NCBI RefSeq assembly: GCF_018139685.1
Contig: NZ_JAGSPN010000005.1
Span: forward strand, 1 to 64,000
DNA: 64,000 bases
Source of the DNA: Cognatundibacterium luofuense
Lineage (GTDB): Bacteria > Pseudomonadota > Gammaproteobacteria > Burkholderiales > Burkholderiaceae_D
Direction of reading: 5' to 3'
In this document: piece by piece, positions 25,114 through 35,726 of the stretch
Position numbering within the stretch: the stretch's first letter is position 1
Layout of the letters: each line of letters begins with the position of its first letter
Made by a program: the position numbers and the translations under genes
Notes under the pieces: generated by a model
The model's database searches: none
What the model was told of the DNA's origin: nothing
Seen by the model: only the letters and a program-made list of their open reading frames with translations

Positions 25114-27939
25114 TTATTTCAGCGTTTCGAGTTGCCGGTCAGCGAAATACAGTTCCGGCATTTCCATCTGCATACCGGACATCGCTTTCTGGAACCACGC
25201 TTTCGCCTGCGCTTTGTTCCCCTGTTGCAATGCAAACTGGCCCAATGCGTAATAGGCTTCCGTCATTTTCACATAGTCCGTTTTACCATCGGTCTTCAGT
25301 TGCGTCTGTAATGCGGTTTCGGATAAATGACCATGCAACACTTGCAGCACCGGATACGGCCACGCGGGGTGCGTGGATTGCGGCAAAAATTCACTGGTCG
25401 CCGCAACGGGATCTTGCCCGGCAGCCTGTGCAGCGAGGAATAAACCAATCACCGCCGTACTTTTTTCCGCTTCATTCCGGTCTGCCAGTACCGTGCGCCA
25501 TTGCGCTGCAGACGCCGCATACTGCTTTTGCTGATACAGCGTGGATGCCAGCAACGATTGTGCAGACACATCGTTCGCCTGCAGATCCAGCATTTGCTTC
25601 GCAATGCGTGCTGCTTCCGGCTGATTATTCTGCATCTGCGCAATTTGCCCCAGTTGCAGCAGCAGCGGCAATTCCTGCGGTTTGATTTGCAGCGCTTTTT
25701 CTATATCTGCTTTCGCTCCCTTCAGACGACCAATCTGTTGCAAGCGCTGCGCGCGTTCCTGATAAACATCGGCTTTTTGTTTTTCACTGAGACGACCGGA
25801 ATTCAGTTGTGCATCCAGCACAGGCAAGCGATACACCGCCTCGGCCTGCGCTTCCGAATACACACTGATTTTTTTCTCTTTGATCGCCTTTTCCAGATCA
25901 TCCATATCCAGCCTTGCCCTGATCAGTTGCGGTGCACTGATTGCGTTAATGGTCAGGGTATTCAGCAAGCCGTTCCAGCCGCGCTGTACTTTGTCACGAT
26001 ACGTCGTCCAGTCTGCCGGTTCAACACGGTCACGCATAAAACGCAGATCTGACTGAATCTGTACATGGTCTGTTTCACCGTTCGCGATACTGTGAATTTC
26101 AAAGTGCTTATTGGTTTCATCGAAACGCTTATTAAATGTTTTAGAGAAAACCGGCTCAGAAAAACGGATATCGGTGACCTGACGATACATACCCGTCGGA
26201 CTGATACGCATCGTCTCGGTGCGCGGCACTTGTGTCGGCATACGCAAGGTCTGCGATAAAGTGACCGGTGAAAAGTCCGTTTGCAAGGTTTGTTTTTCGT
26301 GGTAACGCCAGAAATCCGGCAACTCAAAACGCAGCGTCAGCGTCACCGCATTTTGTCCGCTTTCTTCGCTGACACCGAGCGCGCCATCCGGTTTTGCTGC
26401 CGGATAAAAGCGCAGATACTCCGCAATAATTTCTTTCTCAATATCCGGCTTACGATTTGCCGCCAGATTAGCGCGCAATGATTCTGCGCTGTCCCCATAA
26501 TAGGTCTGACGTACGTCCAGCACGGCAGGCTTGCCCATAGCCTGAATCGTGTACTGATCCCAGGTCACTGCCTGCAAGTCTCTGGAAGAATCCGGCATCA
26601 TCACCAGCTCACGGGTATCCGACTGTGCCGGCAAGCCAGTGCGCTGCGCCAGTGCCTGACGGGATTTCAGGTCACCGGTCTGAAAACTGCGCGTAGCATC
26701 GAGCCAGTAGGTTTTACCATTCAGTTTTACACGCGCGATCACATGATTAAACGCCAGCGGACTGGCCAGCAATTGCTGTGTATCATCGCGAAACACAGTG
26801 GATACCAGCACCGGTTCGGCTTCTATTTTCTGCGCCTTCAGTAAAGCAATCAGTAAGCCGGTTTTATCTTTACAATCCCCGAAACGCTGACGCAGCACGT
26901 CAGCCGGCGGATGCGGCAGGTGCGAATTCTCACCGATTTCAGTACCAAAGTAGCGTACTTCTTTCTGCACAAAATCCAGCGTTTTCAGTAAAGCCAGCTC
27001 CGGTGTATCCGCCAGTTTAGCGAGCCGCTCTGCTTCTTTTTCTATATCCGGTGCGGGCTGGTAAGCCGACTGAAACAAACGCTTAGACCATTGCGCCACA
27101 TCGTTCCAGTCACGGAATTCACTGATCTGTATCTGGTCTTTCAGATAGGTGGACGCAATCCCGTAAGGATCATTCTGGAATGCAGGCACAAAGCGGCGGC
27201 GCAGTACGGTTTCTTTCCAGCCACCTCGACTTTCCTGCTGTATTTCAAACAGCTTGCTGTCGTATTTCCATTGCATCTGACGATTGTCAGGATGCAGCAA
27301 ACGGTAATAGAACTGGCTGACCGGGCCGTAATTGGAATACACCCATTCAATATCCACAAAGCGCCCGTCAAACACCGGATTCGCGCCCGTCAGCGTATAC
27401 GCATATTCGATCTGATCTCCGGCACGGGCATCATCCAGCGTAATGCTGGCGGTAATCTGTCCATCCAGCATCTGCGCTTCCAGCCGTGATTCGCGCTGCA
27501 GATAGCGGATTTTTTTCGGGTCGAATTTCTGAATCACCTTGCCGTTACGCACAATCTGCAACTGATGAATACTGAGCTTCTGATAATTCGGATCAAAGAT
27601 CATCAGAATCTGGCTGCCGGATTCCAGTCCGGCGGTATCACGGATTTTACGGATCACGTGGGAATAACGATAAGTCTGGCGTGCCTCCACCCGCGTCTGC
27701 ACATCCAGCAGCGGCAGATACACCGGCGCAGTGGCATCACGCGCATCCCACTCCGGTGCAACTTTGCTGACCCACGCGGGCGTTGGCTCCAGTTTTTGCG
27801 GACGGGCAGCCGCCGCCAGTGGTACGTGGTCGGCAGCAAACACCGGCGAAGTCAAAGGCAATACACCGCTGCACACCAGAAATGCTGCAAACGCAAGCGG
27901 ACGCAAAGAAGTGCTTATACAGAGTCGCATAGTATCCAT
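25114..27939 (-). CDS. DUF3857 / transglutaminase-like protein with TPR C-terminus
   Basis: About 941 residues, exported. A signal peptide (CISTSLRPLAFAAFLVCSGVL ending near SPVFA) is followed by the DUF3857 domain (about 60-250). A transglutaminase-like core follows with catalytic Cys in RFGDCKDKTGLLIALL, His in NHVIARVKLNGKTYWLDATRS and the following Asp, so the triad is intact. The C-terminal 300 residues consist of tetratricopeptide repeats. Proteins of this layout are periplasmic or envelope-associated, with unknown substrate. The start is uncertain: ATGs at 27939 and 27930 both give a good signal peptide. It is convergent with ychF and divergent from a MOSC-domain gene. Confidence 0.82.
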   Translation of the reverse strand: MDTMRLCISTSLRPLAFAAFLVCSGVLPLTSPVFAADHVPLAAAARPQKLEPTPAWVSKVAPEWDARDATAPVYLPLLDVQTRVEARQTYRYSHVIRKIRDTAGLESGSQILMIFDPNYQKLSIHQLQIVRNGKVIQKFDPKKIRYLQRESRLEAQMLDGQITASITLDDARAGDQIEYAYTLTGANPVFDGRFVDIEWVYSNYGPVSQFYYRLLHPDNRQMQWKYDSKLFEIQQESRGGWKETVLRRRFVPAFQNDPYGIASTYLKDQIQISEFRDWNDVAQWSKRLFQSAYQPAPDIEKEAERLAKLADTPELALLKTLDFVQKEVRYFGTEIGENSHLPHPPADVLRQRFGDCKDKTGLLIALLKAQKIEAEPVLVSTVFRDDTQQLLASPLAFNHVIARVKLNGKTYWLDATRSFQTGDLKSRQALAQRTGLPAQSDTRELVMMPDSSRDLQAVTWDQYTIQAMGKPAVLDVRQTYYGDSAESLRANLAANRKPDIEKEIIAEYLRFYPAAKPDGALGVSEESGQNAVTLTLRFELPDFWRYHEKQTLQTDFSPVTLSQTLRMPTQVPRTETMRISPTGMYRQVTDIRFSEPVFSKTFNKRFDETNKHFEIHSIANGETDHVQIQSDLRFMRDRVEPADWTTYRDKVQRGWNGLLNTLTINAISAPQLIRARLDMDDLEKAIKEKKISVYSEAQAEAVYRLPVLDAQLNSGRLSEKQKADVYQERAQRLQQIGRLKGAKADIEKALQIKPQELPLLLQLGQIAQMQNNQPEAARIAKQMLDLQANDVSAQSLLASTLYQQKQYAASAAQWRTVLADRNEAEKSTAVIGLFLAAQAAGQDPVAATSEFLPQSTHPAWPYPVLQVLHGHLSETALQTQLKTDGKTDYVKMTEAYYALGQFALQQGNKAQAKAWFQKAMSGMQMEMPELYFADRQLETLK

Positions 27940-28114
27940 CAGAAAAAACCGGCCAGTACGCTGTGCCGGAAACGATCGTTGCATTCCATTGTGAAGCAAA
28001 TAACAAAAAATGGATACTTTTCATGGCCGGTTCTGCTGCGCTGTATCAGTCTGCGCAGCATGAGCAGGGCAAAGCGTTTTACAATAGGGTTTTATTGTTG
28101 CAATCGGAACCGCC

Positions 28115-28963
28115 ATGCCTGTTATCACTGAATTGTTTCTGTACCCGGTCAAGTCTTGCGCCGGTATTTCGCTGACTGAAGCGGAGTTTGGTGAAAACGG
28201 ACTGAGTGTGCACGGCATCACCGACCGCAGCTGGATGATCGTGACACCGGAAGGCATGTTCATGACGCAACGCGAACTGCCGCAAATGGCGACTATACGT
28301 CCGGCTGTATCTGAACAGGGACTGGTATTACAGCATGACGATATGCCGGACTTTTACCTGCCACCTGTACTGAATGATGAACACGCACAGCGCGAAGTCA
28401 CCGTCTGGGATTTCACCGGTATGGCACGTGATGCAGGTAATGAGGCGGCTGCATGGTGTACGCAGGTGCTTGGTCAGCCCTGCCGTCTGGTGCAAGTCAC
28501 ACCGGCTACCGGCCGTACGACCAGTGGCACCTGGACCGACGGCGTTACCCATCCGGTACAGTTTCAGGATGGCTATCCTTACCTGCTGACATCGGTCAGC
28601 TCACTGGCGGAACTGAACCGTCATGCACAACAGGCTGGCTGGACAGATTTTCCGGGGAATCGCTTCCGTCCGAATATCGTTATCGATGATCAGATGGCAT
28701 TCGAAGAAGATCATGTTACCCACTACCATTTCGAAAACGGTCTGAGCCTGCAAGCGGTAAAACCCTGCACACGCTGCCCGATTCCTGCAGTGGATCAGGA
28801 CACCGGCATCAGCGGCAACAATCCGGTCGATCTGCTGCTGCAATTCCACTGTGATGCCCGGGTTGAAGATCAACCGGTGTTCGGCATGAATTGCGTACTG
28901 CAAAACGGCAAGGGCCTGAGTTTGCGGGTTGGTGATAATTGTCAGGCTGAACTCAGCTTCTGA
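28115..28963 (+). CDS. MOSC domain-containing protein (YcbX/mARC-like)
   Basis: 282 residues. The N-terminal beta-barrel domain opens with ITELFLYPVKSCAGISLTEAEF, typical of MOSC_N. The MOSC domain follows with NRFRPNIVID and LQAVKPCTRCPIPAVDQDTG, where the conserved cysteine expected to bind the molybdenum cofactor sits in the PCTRC stretch. Relatives (mARC, YcbX) reduce N-hydroxylated compounds using the sulfurated cofactor. There is no ferredoxin domain at the C-terminus, unlike E. coli YcbX, so an outside electron donor is needed. The next gene starts 13 bases after the stop, so co-transcription is likely. Confidence 0.85.
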   Translation: MPVITELFLYPVKSCAGISLTEAEFGENGLSVHGITDRSWMIVTPEGMFMTQRELPQMATIRPAVSEQGLVLQHDDMPDFYLPPVLNDEHAQREVTVWDFTGMARDAGNEAAAWCTQVLGQPCRLVQVTPATGRTTSGTWTDGVTHPVQFQDGYPYLLTSVSSLAELNRHAQQAGWTDFPGNRFRPNIVIDDQMAFEEDHVTHYHFENGLSLQAVKPCTRCPIPAVDQDTGISGNNPVDLLLQFHCDARVEDQPVFGMNCVLQNGKGLSLRVGDNCQAELSF

Positions 28964-28976
28964 TGGCGGCATCCTG

Positions 28977-30101
28977 ATGAAATCCGTACCATCTCCGTAT
29001 CCTGAATTTGAAATCGCTGAATTACAGCGTGAAAATCAAACCCTGCGCCAGCAACTGCAACAGATTCTGGAACAGGCACACCGCAATCAGAACATTATGG
29101 AACGTCATCAGCGTTTCGAACTGGATGCGATTGCCTGTACCAAGTTTGAGGAATTAATTGCGCATATTTTTAATGCGCTGGCACAAACCTCGGAACTGGA
29201 GATGGTGACACTGATGCTGCTGGATCCGCGTCAGGAACTGGCGGCCATGCTGGCGGATCAGCGTGTGGAATTGCATGCTTACCCGCATCTGAAACTGATC
29301 AGTAATCAGCGTGAACTCGGCAGCAGCGACCTTTCCGTACATAAACCGGTGCTGGGCCCTTACATGAGCACCCGCCACGATCATTTATTCCGCAGCTGGT
29401 CGGCAAGACCGCGCAGCGTGGCAGCAATTCCGCTGCGGCGCCAGCAAAAGCTGATCGGATTCCTGAATCTTGGCAGCCAGCACGCCGAGCGCTTTCAGCG
29501 TTCTATGGCAACGGATTTCATTGAGCGTCTGGGCTCGGTCATCGCCATCGCACTGGAAAACGTGCTGAATAATGAAAAACTGGTCTACATCGGCCTGACC
29601 GACCCGCTGACCAAAATCAGTAACCGGCGCTATGTTGAGCAAAGGATGCTGGAGGAAATTAACCGTGCACGCCGGCAGCATTACAGTATCGCCTGTATGT
29701 TTCTGGACATCGATTTCTTCAAACGCATCAATGATCAGTTCGGCCATCAGGGCGGTGATGACGTGCTGTGCGAAGTCGCTGCGCGCATCAAAGCCGAGCT
29801 GCGTCTCAGCGACACACTGGGACGTTTCGGCGGCGAAGAATTTGTCGCGCTGCTGATCAACACCAGACTGGAAGATGCGCTGCAGGTGGCTGAGCGCATA
29901 CGCCGCAGCATTGCCGGTACAGCCTGCAGACTGTCAGACGGATCGCGCTGCCAAACCAGTATTTCCATCGGTCTGACGATTATGGATCCGCTGTTACACC
30001 GTGGCGAAGTCAGTGCTGTAGCACGGGACATGCTATCCCGCGCCGATCAGGCATTATACGGTGCGAAGCACCACGGCCGGAATCAGGTCTGCTATCAGTA
30101 A
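28977..30101 (+). CDS. Diguanylate cyclase with DUF484/GAF-like sensor
   Basis: 374 residues, soluble. An N-terminal coiled coil (IAELQRENQTLRQQLQQILEQA) leads into a GAF-like DUF484 sensor domain (about 40-200), then a GGDEF domain. The active site GRFGGEEF is intact, and an inhibitory I-site RLSD lies five residues before it, so product inhibition by c-di-GMP is expected. It makes the second messenger c-di-GMP from two GTP. The ATG at 28977 lies 13 bases after the MOSC gene. The signal sensed is unknown. No EAL domain is present. Confidence 0.9.
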   Translation: MKSVPSPYPEFEIAELQRENQTLRQQLQQILEQAHRNQNIMERHQRFELDAIACTKFEELIAHIFNALAQTSELEMVTLMLLDPRQELAAMLADQRVELHAYPHLKLISNQRELGSSDLSVHKPVLGPYMSTRHDHLFRSWSARPRSVAAIPLRRQQKLIGFLNLGSQHAERFQRSMATDFIERLGSVIAIALENVLNNEKLVYIGLTDPLTKISNRRYVEQRMLEEINRARRQHYSIACMFLDIDFFKRINDQFGHQGGDDVLCEVAARIKAELRLSDTLGRFGGEEFVALLINTRLEDALQVAERIRRSIAGTACRLSDGSRCQTSISIGLTIMDPLLHRGEVSAVARDMLSRADQALYGAKHHGRNQVCYQ

Positions 30102-30401
<300 letters not shown>

Positions 30402-30419
30402 TCAATCGTTCAATAAAAC

Positions 30420-30447
30420 AATCCGGCTCTCACAGGAGAGCCGGATT
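30420..30447 (-). terminator. Hairpin terminator after coaD
   Basis: AATCCGGCTCT and AGAGCCGGATT form a perfect 11-bp stem with a 6-base loop. In the minus direction it is followed by a T-rich stretch, placing it as the coaD terminator. Confidence 0.75.
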
Positions 30448-30496
30448 CAGGATAGTTCAAAATGCCGTTTTTACTGTGCTTTGCACAGAAACTGCA

Positions 30497-31006
<510 letters not shown>

Positions 31007-31058
31007 CTAAGTTGGCGGTTTGCACTAAAAATGTGTGGCAATGCACTGAATTCCGGCA

Positions 31059-31703
31059 TTATGCCTGATTTTCGCTCATTGCTGCAGCCGTTGTGTTGCG
31101 TTGCAATATATGAAAAAACACACTTCCCGCTTTATCTGCCCGTATCACTTCCCAGCCATCCAGCCAGGCAACAGCTCCGGTTTCCAGCGGTGTTTCTGAT
31201 TCCGCATAAATCAGGCCCGCCGGTGTCAGTAAAGTGGCGCAAACGGGTAATACTTTTTCCAGCCAGCCATGATGAAACGGCGGATCAAGGAAAATCAGAT
31301 CAAAACGTTCACTTCGGCTGCAGGCCTGATTCAGAAATGACATCGCATCCGAACGCAGAATCCGGCATTGCTGCGCACCCAGCTTTTCCTGTACTTGCTG
31401 CAACTGACGAAACGCAGCGGGATTCGTTTCCGTCATGATCACTTGCGCTACACCGCGACTGGCTGCTTCCCAGCCCAGTGCTCCACTGCCCGCAAATAAA
31501 TCCAGACAGTTGCGGTGCTCCCAGTCGCGATCAAACAAATGCCCCAGCCAGTTGAAAACCGTTTCACGGACCCGGTCCGGCGTAGGACGTAAGCCTTCTG
31601 CATCCACGACGCTAATCAGGCTGCGTTTCCACTGCCCGCCGATAATGCGGATCTGATGCGATGTCCGTTTCGGCGCCGGTGTCGCCTGACGTTGATTTTT
31701 CAT
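31059..31703 (-). CDS. rsmD: 16S rRNA (guanine(966)-N(2))-methyltransferase
   Basis: 214 residues. Methylates G966 of 16S rRNA in the small ribosomal subunit using S-adenosylmethionine. The N-terminal IRIIGGQWKRSLISV and GLRPTPDRVRETVFNWLG are family signatures. The SAM-binding loop is CLDLFAGSGALGWEAASRG and the catalytic motif FDLIFLDPPF. It is followed by coaD after about 60 bases and divergent from ftsY. All motifs are intact. Confidence 0.95.
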   Translation of the reverse strand: MKNQRQATPAPKRTSHQIRIIGGQWKRSLISVVDAEGLRPTPDRVRETVFNWLGHLFDRDWEHRNCLDLFAGSGALGWEAASRGVAQVIMTETNPAAFRQLQQVQEKLGAQQCRILRSDAMSFLNQACSRSERFDLIFLDPPFHHGWLEKVLPVCATLLTPAGLIYAESETPLETGAVAWLDGWEVIRADKAGSVFFHILQRNTTAAAMSENQA

Positions 31704-31814
31704 TGCTTATATGACAGGCGCAAAGCGGTATTCCTGTCCCAGTCTGTTAGAATGGCAGCATTCTAATCCAGTGCAGGCAGCTATGCCTGCCAGCACTCTG
31801 CAAAATCATCCCCC

Positions 31815-32915
31815 ATGTTTAGTTTTTTCAGAAGAAAGCCCAAAGAAGAAGCGCCTGCCGTTGTTGCGCCTGAAGTCGCACCGGCACCAGTTGCACCGGA
31901 AACACCGGTACAACCTTTACCGAATGTCAGTCCTGCACCTGCAGTAACAACTGCGGCAGTTGCACCTGCCGTTGAAGAAGCGGAAATTACACCCGCTCCG
32001 GCTCCGGCACCGGAACAAAAAAAATCCTGGCTCAGCCGTCTGAAAGCAGGTCTCGCCAAAACGTCTTCCAGTCTGACCACTTTATTTGTCGGTGCGCGCA
32101 TCGATGACGATTTGTACGACGAACTCGAAGCAGCATTGCTGACAGCAGATGCAGGCGTGGAAGCAACCTTGTTCCTGCTGGATGCGCTGAAGAAAAAAGT
32201 CAAAGAAGAAAAACTGACTGAGGCTGAACAAGTCAAAGCAGCATTGAAAACATTGCTGATTGATTTGCTGACGCCACTGCAAAAGCCGTTAATTCTCGGC
32301 AAGCATCAGCCTATGGTCATGATGATCGCCGGCGTCAACGGTGCTGGCAAAACCACCACCATCGGCAAACTGGCCAAACATATGCAGATGCATCATCAGT
32401 CTGTGGTGCTGGCCGCCGGTGACACCTTCCGTGCTGCTGCGCGTGAACAACTGGCAATCTGGGGTGAACGTAATGGCGTCACCGTGATTGCACAGGAATC
32501 GGGTGATCCGGCAGCGGTTGCATTTGACGCGGTCGCCTCGGCCAAAGCCCGTCAGACCAATGTCGTGATGATCGATACCGCTGGTCGTCTGCCGACTCAG
32601 CTGCACCTGATGGAAGAACTCAAAAAAATCCGTCGCGTTCTCGGCAAAGCCATGGATACCGCACCGCATGAAGTCTTGCTGGTGATTGACGGTAATACCG
32701 GTCAGAATGCACTGGCACAGGTAAAAGCCTTTGATGATGCACTGCAGCTGACAGGTCTGGTGATTACGAAATTAGACGGTACAGCCAAAGGTGGTGTTCT
32801 TGCAGCGATTGCAAAAACCCGTCCGGTGCCTGTGTACTTTATCGGTGTTGGCGAACAGATTGAAGATCTGCAACCGTTTAATGCTCAGGAATTTGTCGAC
32901 GCACTGCTCAACTAA
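31815..32915 (+). CDS. ftsY: Signal recognition particle receptor FtsY
   Basis: 366 residues. Receptor at the inner membrane for ribosome-SRP complexes. An acidic, proline- and alanine-rich A domain fills the first 70 residues, and the NG GTPase domain follows with G1 GVNGAGKTTTIGKLA, the DTFRAAAREQL motif, G3 DTAGRLPTQ and G4 TKLDGTAKGG. The N-terminus MFSFFRRKPKEE is a typical membrane-targeting start. ftsE follows after 12 bases and ftsX after that, so these form an operon, with rpoH further downstream as in many proteobacteria. Confidence 0.97.
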   Translation: MFSFFRRKPKEEAPAVVAPEVAPAPVAPETPVQPLPNVSPAPAVTTAAVAPAVEEAEITPAPAPAPEQKKSWLSRLKAGLAKTSSSLTTLFVGARIDDDLYDELEAALLTADAGVEATLFLLDALKKKVKEEKLTEAEQVKAALKTLLIDLLTPLQKPLILGKHQPMVMMIAGVNGAGKTTTIGKLAKHMQMHHQSVVLAAGDTFRAAAREQLAIWGERNGVTVIAQESGDPAAVAFDAVASAKARQTNVVMIDTAGRLPTQLHLMEELKKIRRVLGKAMDTAPHEVLLVIDGNTGQNALAQVKAFDDALQLTGLVITKLDGTAKGGVLAAIAKTRPVPVYFIGVGEQIEDLQPFNAQEFVDALLN

Positions 32916-32927
32916 TCATCCTACGCC

Positions 32928-33596
32928 ATGATCGAGTTTGAAAACGTCAGTAAGCAATATAACCGTGGTGGCTATGCGCTGCAGGACATCAGCTTCTCCA
33001 TTCCTGACGGCGAGCTGGTATTTCTGGCGGGGCCATCCGGTGCAGGTAAATCAACATTGCTGAAAATGATTGCCGGTATTGAAAAACCGAGCAGCGGACG
33101 AATTATTGTGAATGGCCAGGACATTACCCGGTTGCGTGCCGGCAGCATTCCGTATCTGCGTCGCAAGCTTGGCCTGATTCTGCAGGATCAGCATTTGCTG
33201 AATGACCGCAATGTTTTATCGAATGTCATGCTGCCGCTGATCGTCACCGGAGCATCGGCCACGGAAGCAGATGGCAGAGCACGTGCCGCACTGGAAAAAG
33301 TAGGACTGGCGGACAAAGCCGGTGCTTACCCGCTGGAATTGTCGGGTGGTGAGCAGCAGAGAATCGCCATCGCGCGCGCAATCGTGAACCGGCCGAAAAT
33401 TATTCTGGCAGATGAGCCAACCGCTTTTCTGGACCGTGACAATGCAAACAAGGTGCTGAACGCATTGAAAGCATTCCGCAGTGCAGGTGTCACCTGCCTG
33501 ATCTCCAGCCACGACGAACAGTTTCTGGATCAGGCGAGCAGAGTCATCTATCTGCAACAAGGTCGTCTGACCGATCACTGGCATGATGCTGCCTGA
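32928..33596 (+). CDS. ftsE: Cell division ATP-binding protein FtsE
   Basis: 222 residues, standard length. ATPase of the FtsEX complex, which sits at the septum and activates peptidoglycan hydrolases through periplasmic partners. Walker A is GPSGAGKSTLLKM, the signature LSGGEQQRIAIARA, Walker B IILADEPTAFLD and the H-loop LISSHDEQ. The D-loop reads TAFLD instead of the more usual TGNLD, a mild variation. The start lies 12 bases after ftsY and the stop about 26 bases before ftsX. Confidence 0.96.
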   Translation: MIEFENVSKQYNRGGYALQDISFSIPDGELVFLAGPSGAGKSTLLKMIAGIEKPSSGRIIVNGQDITRLRAGSIPYLRRKLGLILQDQHLLNDRNVLSNVMLPLIVTGASATEADGRARAALEKVGLADKAGAYPLELSGGEQQRIAIARAIVNRPKIILADEPTAFLDRDNANKVLNALKAFRSAGVTCLISSHDEQFLDQASRVIYLQQGRLTDHWHDAA

Positions 33597-33622
33597 TTTT
33601 TCACTCAACAGGAACTATCCGC

Positions 33623-34535
33623 ATGACCATCTGGTTACGTGAACATCTTTTTGCAATTCGCAGCGCACTGACTCATCTGCGGGCTGCGCCGGGCAATTTT
33701 TTGTTTAATGTACTGGTCGTCGCAGTCGCATTATCTCTGCCGATTGCCGGTCTGACCGTTGTGGAAAATGTCCGTCCGGTCTCGTCGCAATTATCGATTG
33801 AACCGGAGATCAGTATTTTTCTCAGTCCTGATATGGCGCGCAACGATGCAACTGCCTTATCCATTCCGATCAAAAAACTGCTCAAAGAACGCGGTATCGA
33901 AGCGCAACTCAGCTTTACGCCAAAAGAAAAAGCACTGGCTGCTATGAATGATGCATCAAGCCTGGCGGAAGTGATGAGTACGCTGGGCGGAAATCCGTTA
34001 CCGGATGCATTTGTTTTGACTTTATCCAGCCGCTATGCCGCACAGCTCGACAATCTGTCCGCTCAGCTGCGCGAATTACCCGGTGTGGACGTTGTACAAG
34101 TGGATTCCGCATGGGTAAAACGACTGGCCGCACTGCTGCAGATCGCTGAGCTCGGTCTGTTATTTCTTGCAATATCTCTCGGTGTGGTGGTGTTAGTTGT
34201 GGTTTTCAATGCCACACGTCTGCAGGTTGTCTCGCATCAGGCTGAAATTGCCGTTGCCCGCCTGATGGGCGCAACGAACAGCTTTATCCGTCGCCCTTAT
34301 TATTACACCGCCGCGCTGATGGGTTTACTCGCAGGCGGACTTGCTCTTGGCTTGACTGCAGCAAGTCTGCAGCCATTGAATCAGGCGATTGCCGAGTTTG
34401 CCCGCCTTTACGCTTCAGAATTTCGTCTGGTTCCGCTTGGCTGGTTGCAAAGTATTGCCCTGCTGACCATCTCCATGTTGCTGGGTTTATTTGGTGCCTT
34501 CTTATCCGTCCGTCGCCAGATGGCACGTATCCAGT
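33623..34535 (+). CDS. ftsX: Cell division membrane protein FtsX
   Basis: 304 residues; the stop codon occupies the last bases before 34538. Four membrane helices: one near residues 26-46, then three in the C-terminal part (about 172-196, 222-246 and 270-292), with a periplasmic loop in between that in other species contacts hydrolase activators. The segment LEVMSTLGGNPLPDAFVLTL is a typical FtsX loop sequence. It partners FtsE. The stop codon is embedded in the edge of a perfect 40-bp palindrome, which should stop transcription before rpoH. Confidence 0.95.
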
Positions 34536-34575
34536 AAACTGAAATAAATTTCCTTAAGGAAATTTATTTCAGTTT
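34536..34575. terminator. Perfect 40-bp AT-rich palindrome at ftsX stop
   Basis: AAACTGAAATAAATTTCCTT is followed directly by its exact reverse complement. It starts within the ftsX stop codon and lies in front of rpoH. It lacks the GC-rich stem of a standard terminator, so its function as terminator is likely but not certain. Confidence 0.6.
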
Positions 34576-34726
34576 GCGCTGCAACTTCTGCCTTTCACAC
34601 CTGTCAAACTCTGGTGAAATACCTGAGTTTTACCCATACCAGTCCTCACCCGGTAAGCTTTTTTACTGCTTCGGTGGCATATCTACGGACCTCAGAGTGA
34701 ATATTCTGACCACTTTTTAACGGGAA

Positions 34727-34753
34727 TTAGCACTCATCTCAATAGAGTGCTAA
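34727..34753. promoter_or_regulatory. CIRCE operator (HrcA binding site) upstream of rpoH
   Basis: TTAGCACTC-N9-GAGTGCTAA is an exact match to the CIRCE consensus, the binding site of the heat-shock repressor HrcA. It ends 69 bases before the rpoH start codon. This suggests that the gene for sigma-32 is itself under HrcA repression. Confidence 0.93.
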
Positions 34754-34822
34754 TATAGGACTCATCAGTGAATGTCTGCTGACATTGTAAGCAGCGGACA
34801 GCAACGTGGAGGAATGAACCCA

Positions 34823-35713
34823 ATGACATCGACACAACTTATCCCGGCATCTGACAGCACAGCGCTGACACTGGGTTTCAGTGGCTCGCTCGGTAATCTT
34901 GACGCGTACATTTCTGCCGTAAATCGTCTGCCTATGCTGACGCAGGAAGAAGAAATTGACTTAGCGACCCGGCTGCGTGAGCAAAATGATCTCGCCGCTG
35001 CACAGCAACTGATTCTGTCTCACCTGCGACTGGTTGTATCGATCGCCCGTGGCTATCTTGGTTATGGCTTACCGCATGCCGATTTGATTCAGGAAGGCAA
35101 TATCGGCCTGATGAAAGCGGTCAAACGCTTTGATCCGACTCAGGGCGTACGTCTGGTGTCCTATGCAATGCACTGGATCAAAGCAGAAATGCATGAGTAC
35201 ATCCTAAAAAACTGGCGTCTGGTAAAGGTCGCGACCACCAAAGCGCAGCGTAAGCTGTTCTTTAATCTGCGCAGCCACAAAGAAGGTCTGGAAGCGATGT
35301 CGCCTAAGCAGATTGATGCGCTGGCAAAATCGCTGGATGTGAAACGCGAAGAAGTCATTGAAATGGAGATGCGTCTGTCCGGTCATGACATCGCACTGGA
35401 TGCACCGTCTGATGACGAAGATGAAAAATTCGCACCGATTTCCTATCTGAAAACGGAATCCGAAGAACCAACACGTGTCATCGAAACACGTCAGTTCGAC
35501 CGCCTGCAAAGCGAGGGACTGGAATCCGCCCTGTCAAAACTTGATCCGCGTTCCCGCCACATTATTGAGGCTCGCTGGCTGAGTAATGATGATGGTTCGG
35601 GCGCAACTTTGCATGAACTGGCTGATGAGTATGGTGTTTCTGCTGAGCGTATCCGTCAGATCGAAAGTGCGGCATTGAAGAAAATGAAAGGAACACTCAG
35701 TCACTTTGCCTGA
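34823..35713 (+). CDS. rpoH: RNA polymerase heat-shock sigma factor RpoH (sigma-32)
   Basis: 296 residues. Sigma-70 family member directing heat-shock gene transcription. Region 2 contains LVVSIARGYLGYGLPHADLIQEGNIGLMKAVKRFDP; the RpoH box QRKLFFNLRSHK between regions 2 and 3 is diagnostic. Region 4 ends with LADEYGVSAERIRQIESAALKKMK. I chose the ATG at 34823, which has GGAGG about 10 bases in front; the ATG at 34814 is too close to it. A CIRCE site upstream implies HrcA control. A bidirectional terminator follows. Confidence 0.95.
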   Translation: MTSTQLIPASDSTALTLGFSGSLGNLDAYISAVNRLPMLTQEEEIDLATRLREQNDLAAAQQLILSHLRLVVSIARGYLGYGLPHADLIQEGNIGLMKAVKRFDPTQGVRLVSYAMHWIKAEMHEYILKNWRLVKVATTKAQRKLFFNLRSHKEGLEAMSPKQIDALAKSLDVKREEVIEMEMRLSGHDIALDAPSDDEDEKFAPISYLKTESEEPTRVIETRQFDRLQSEGLESALSKLDPRSRHIIEARWLSNDDGSGATLHELADEYGVSAERIRQIESAALKKMKGTLSHFA

Positions 35714-35726
35714 GATGTTTTAGTAA

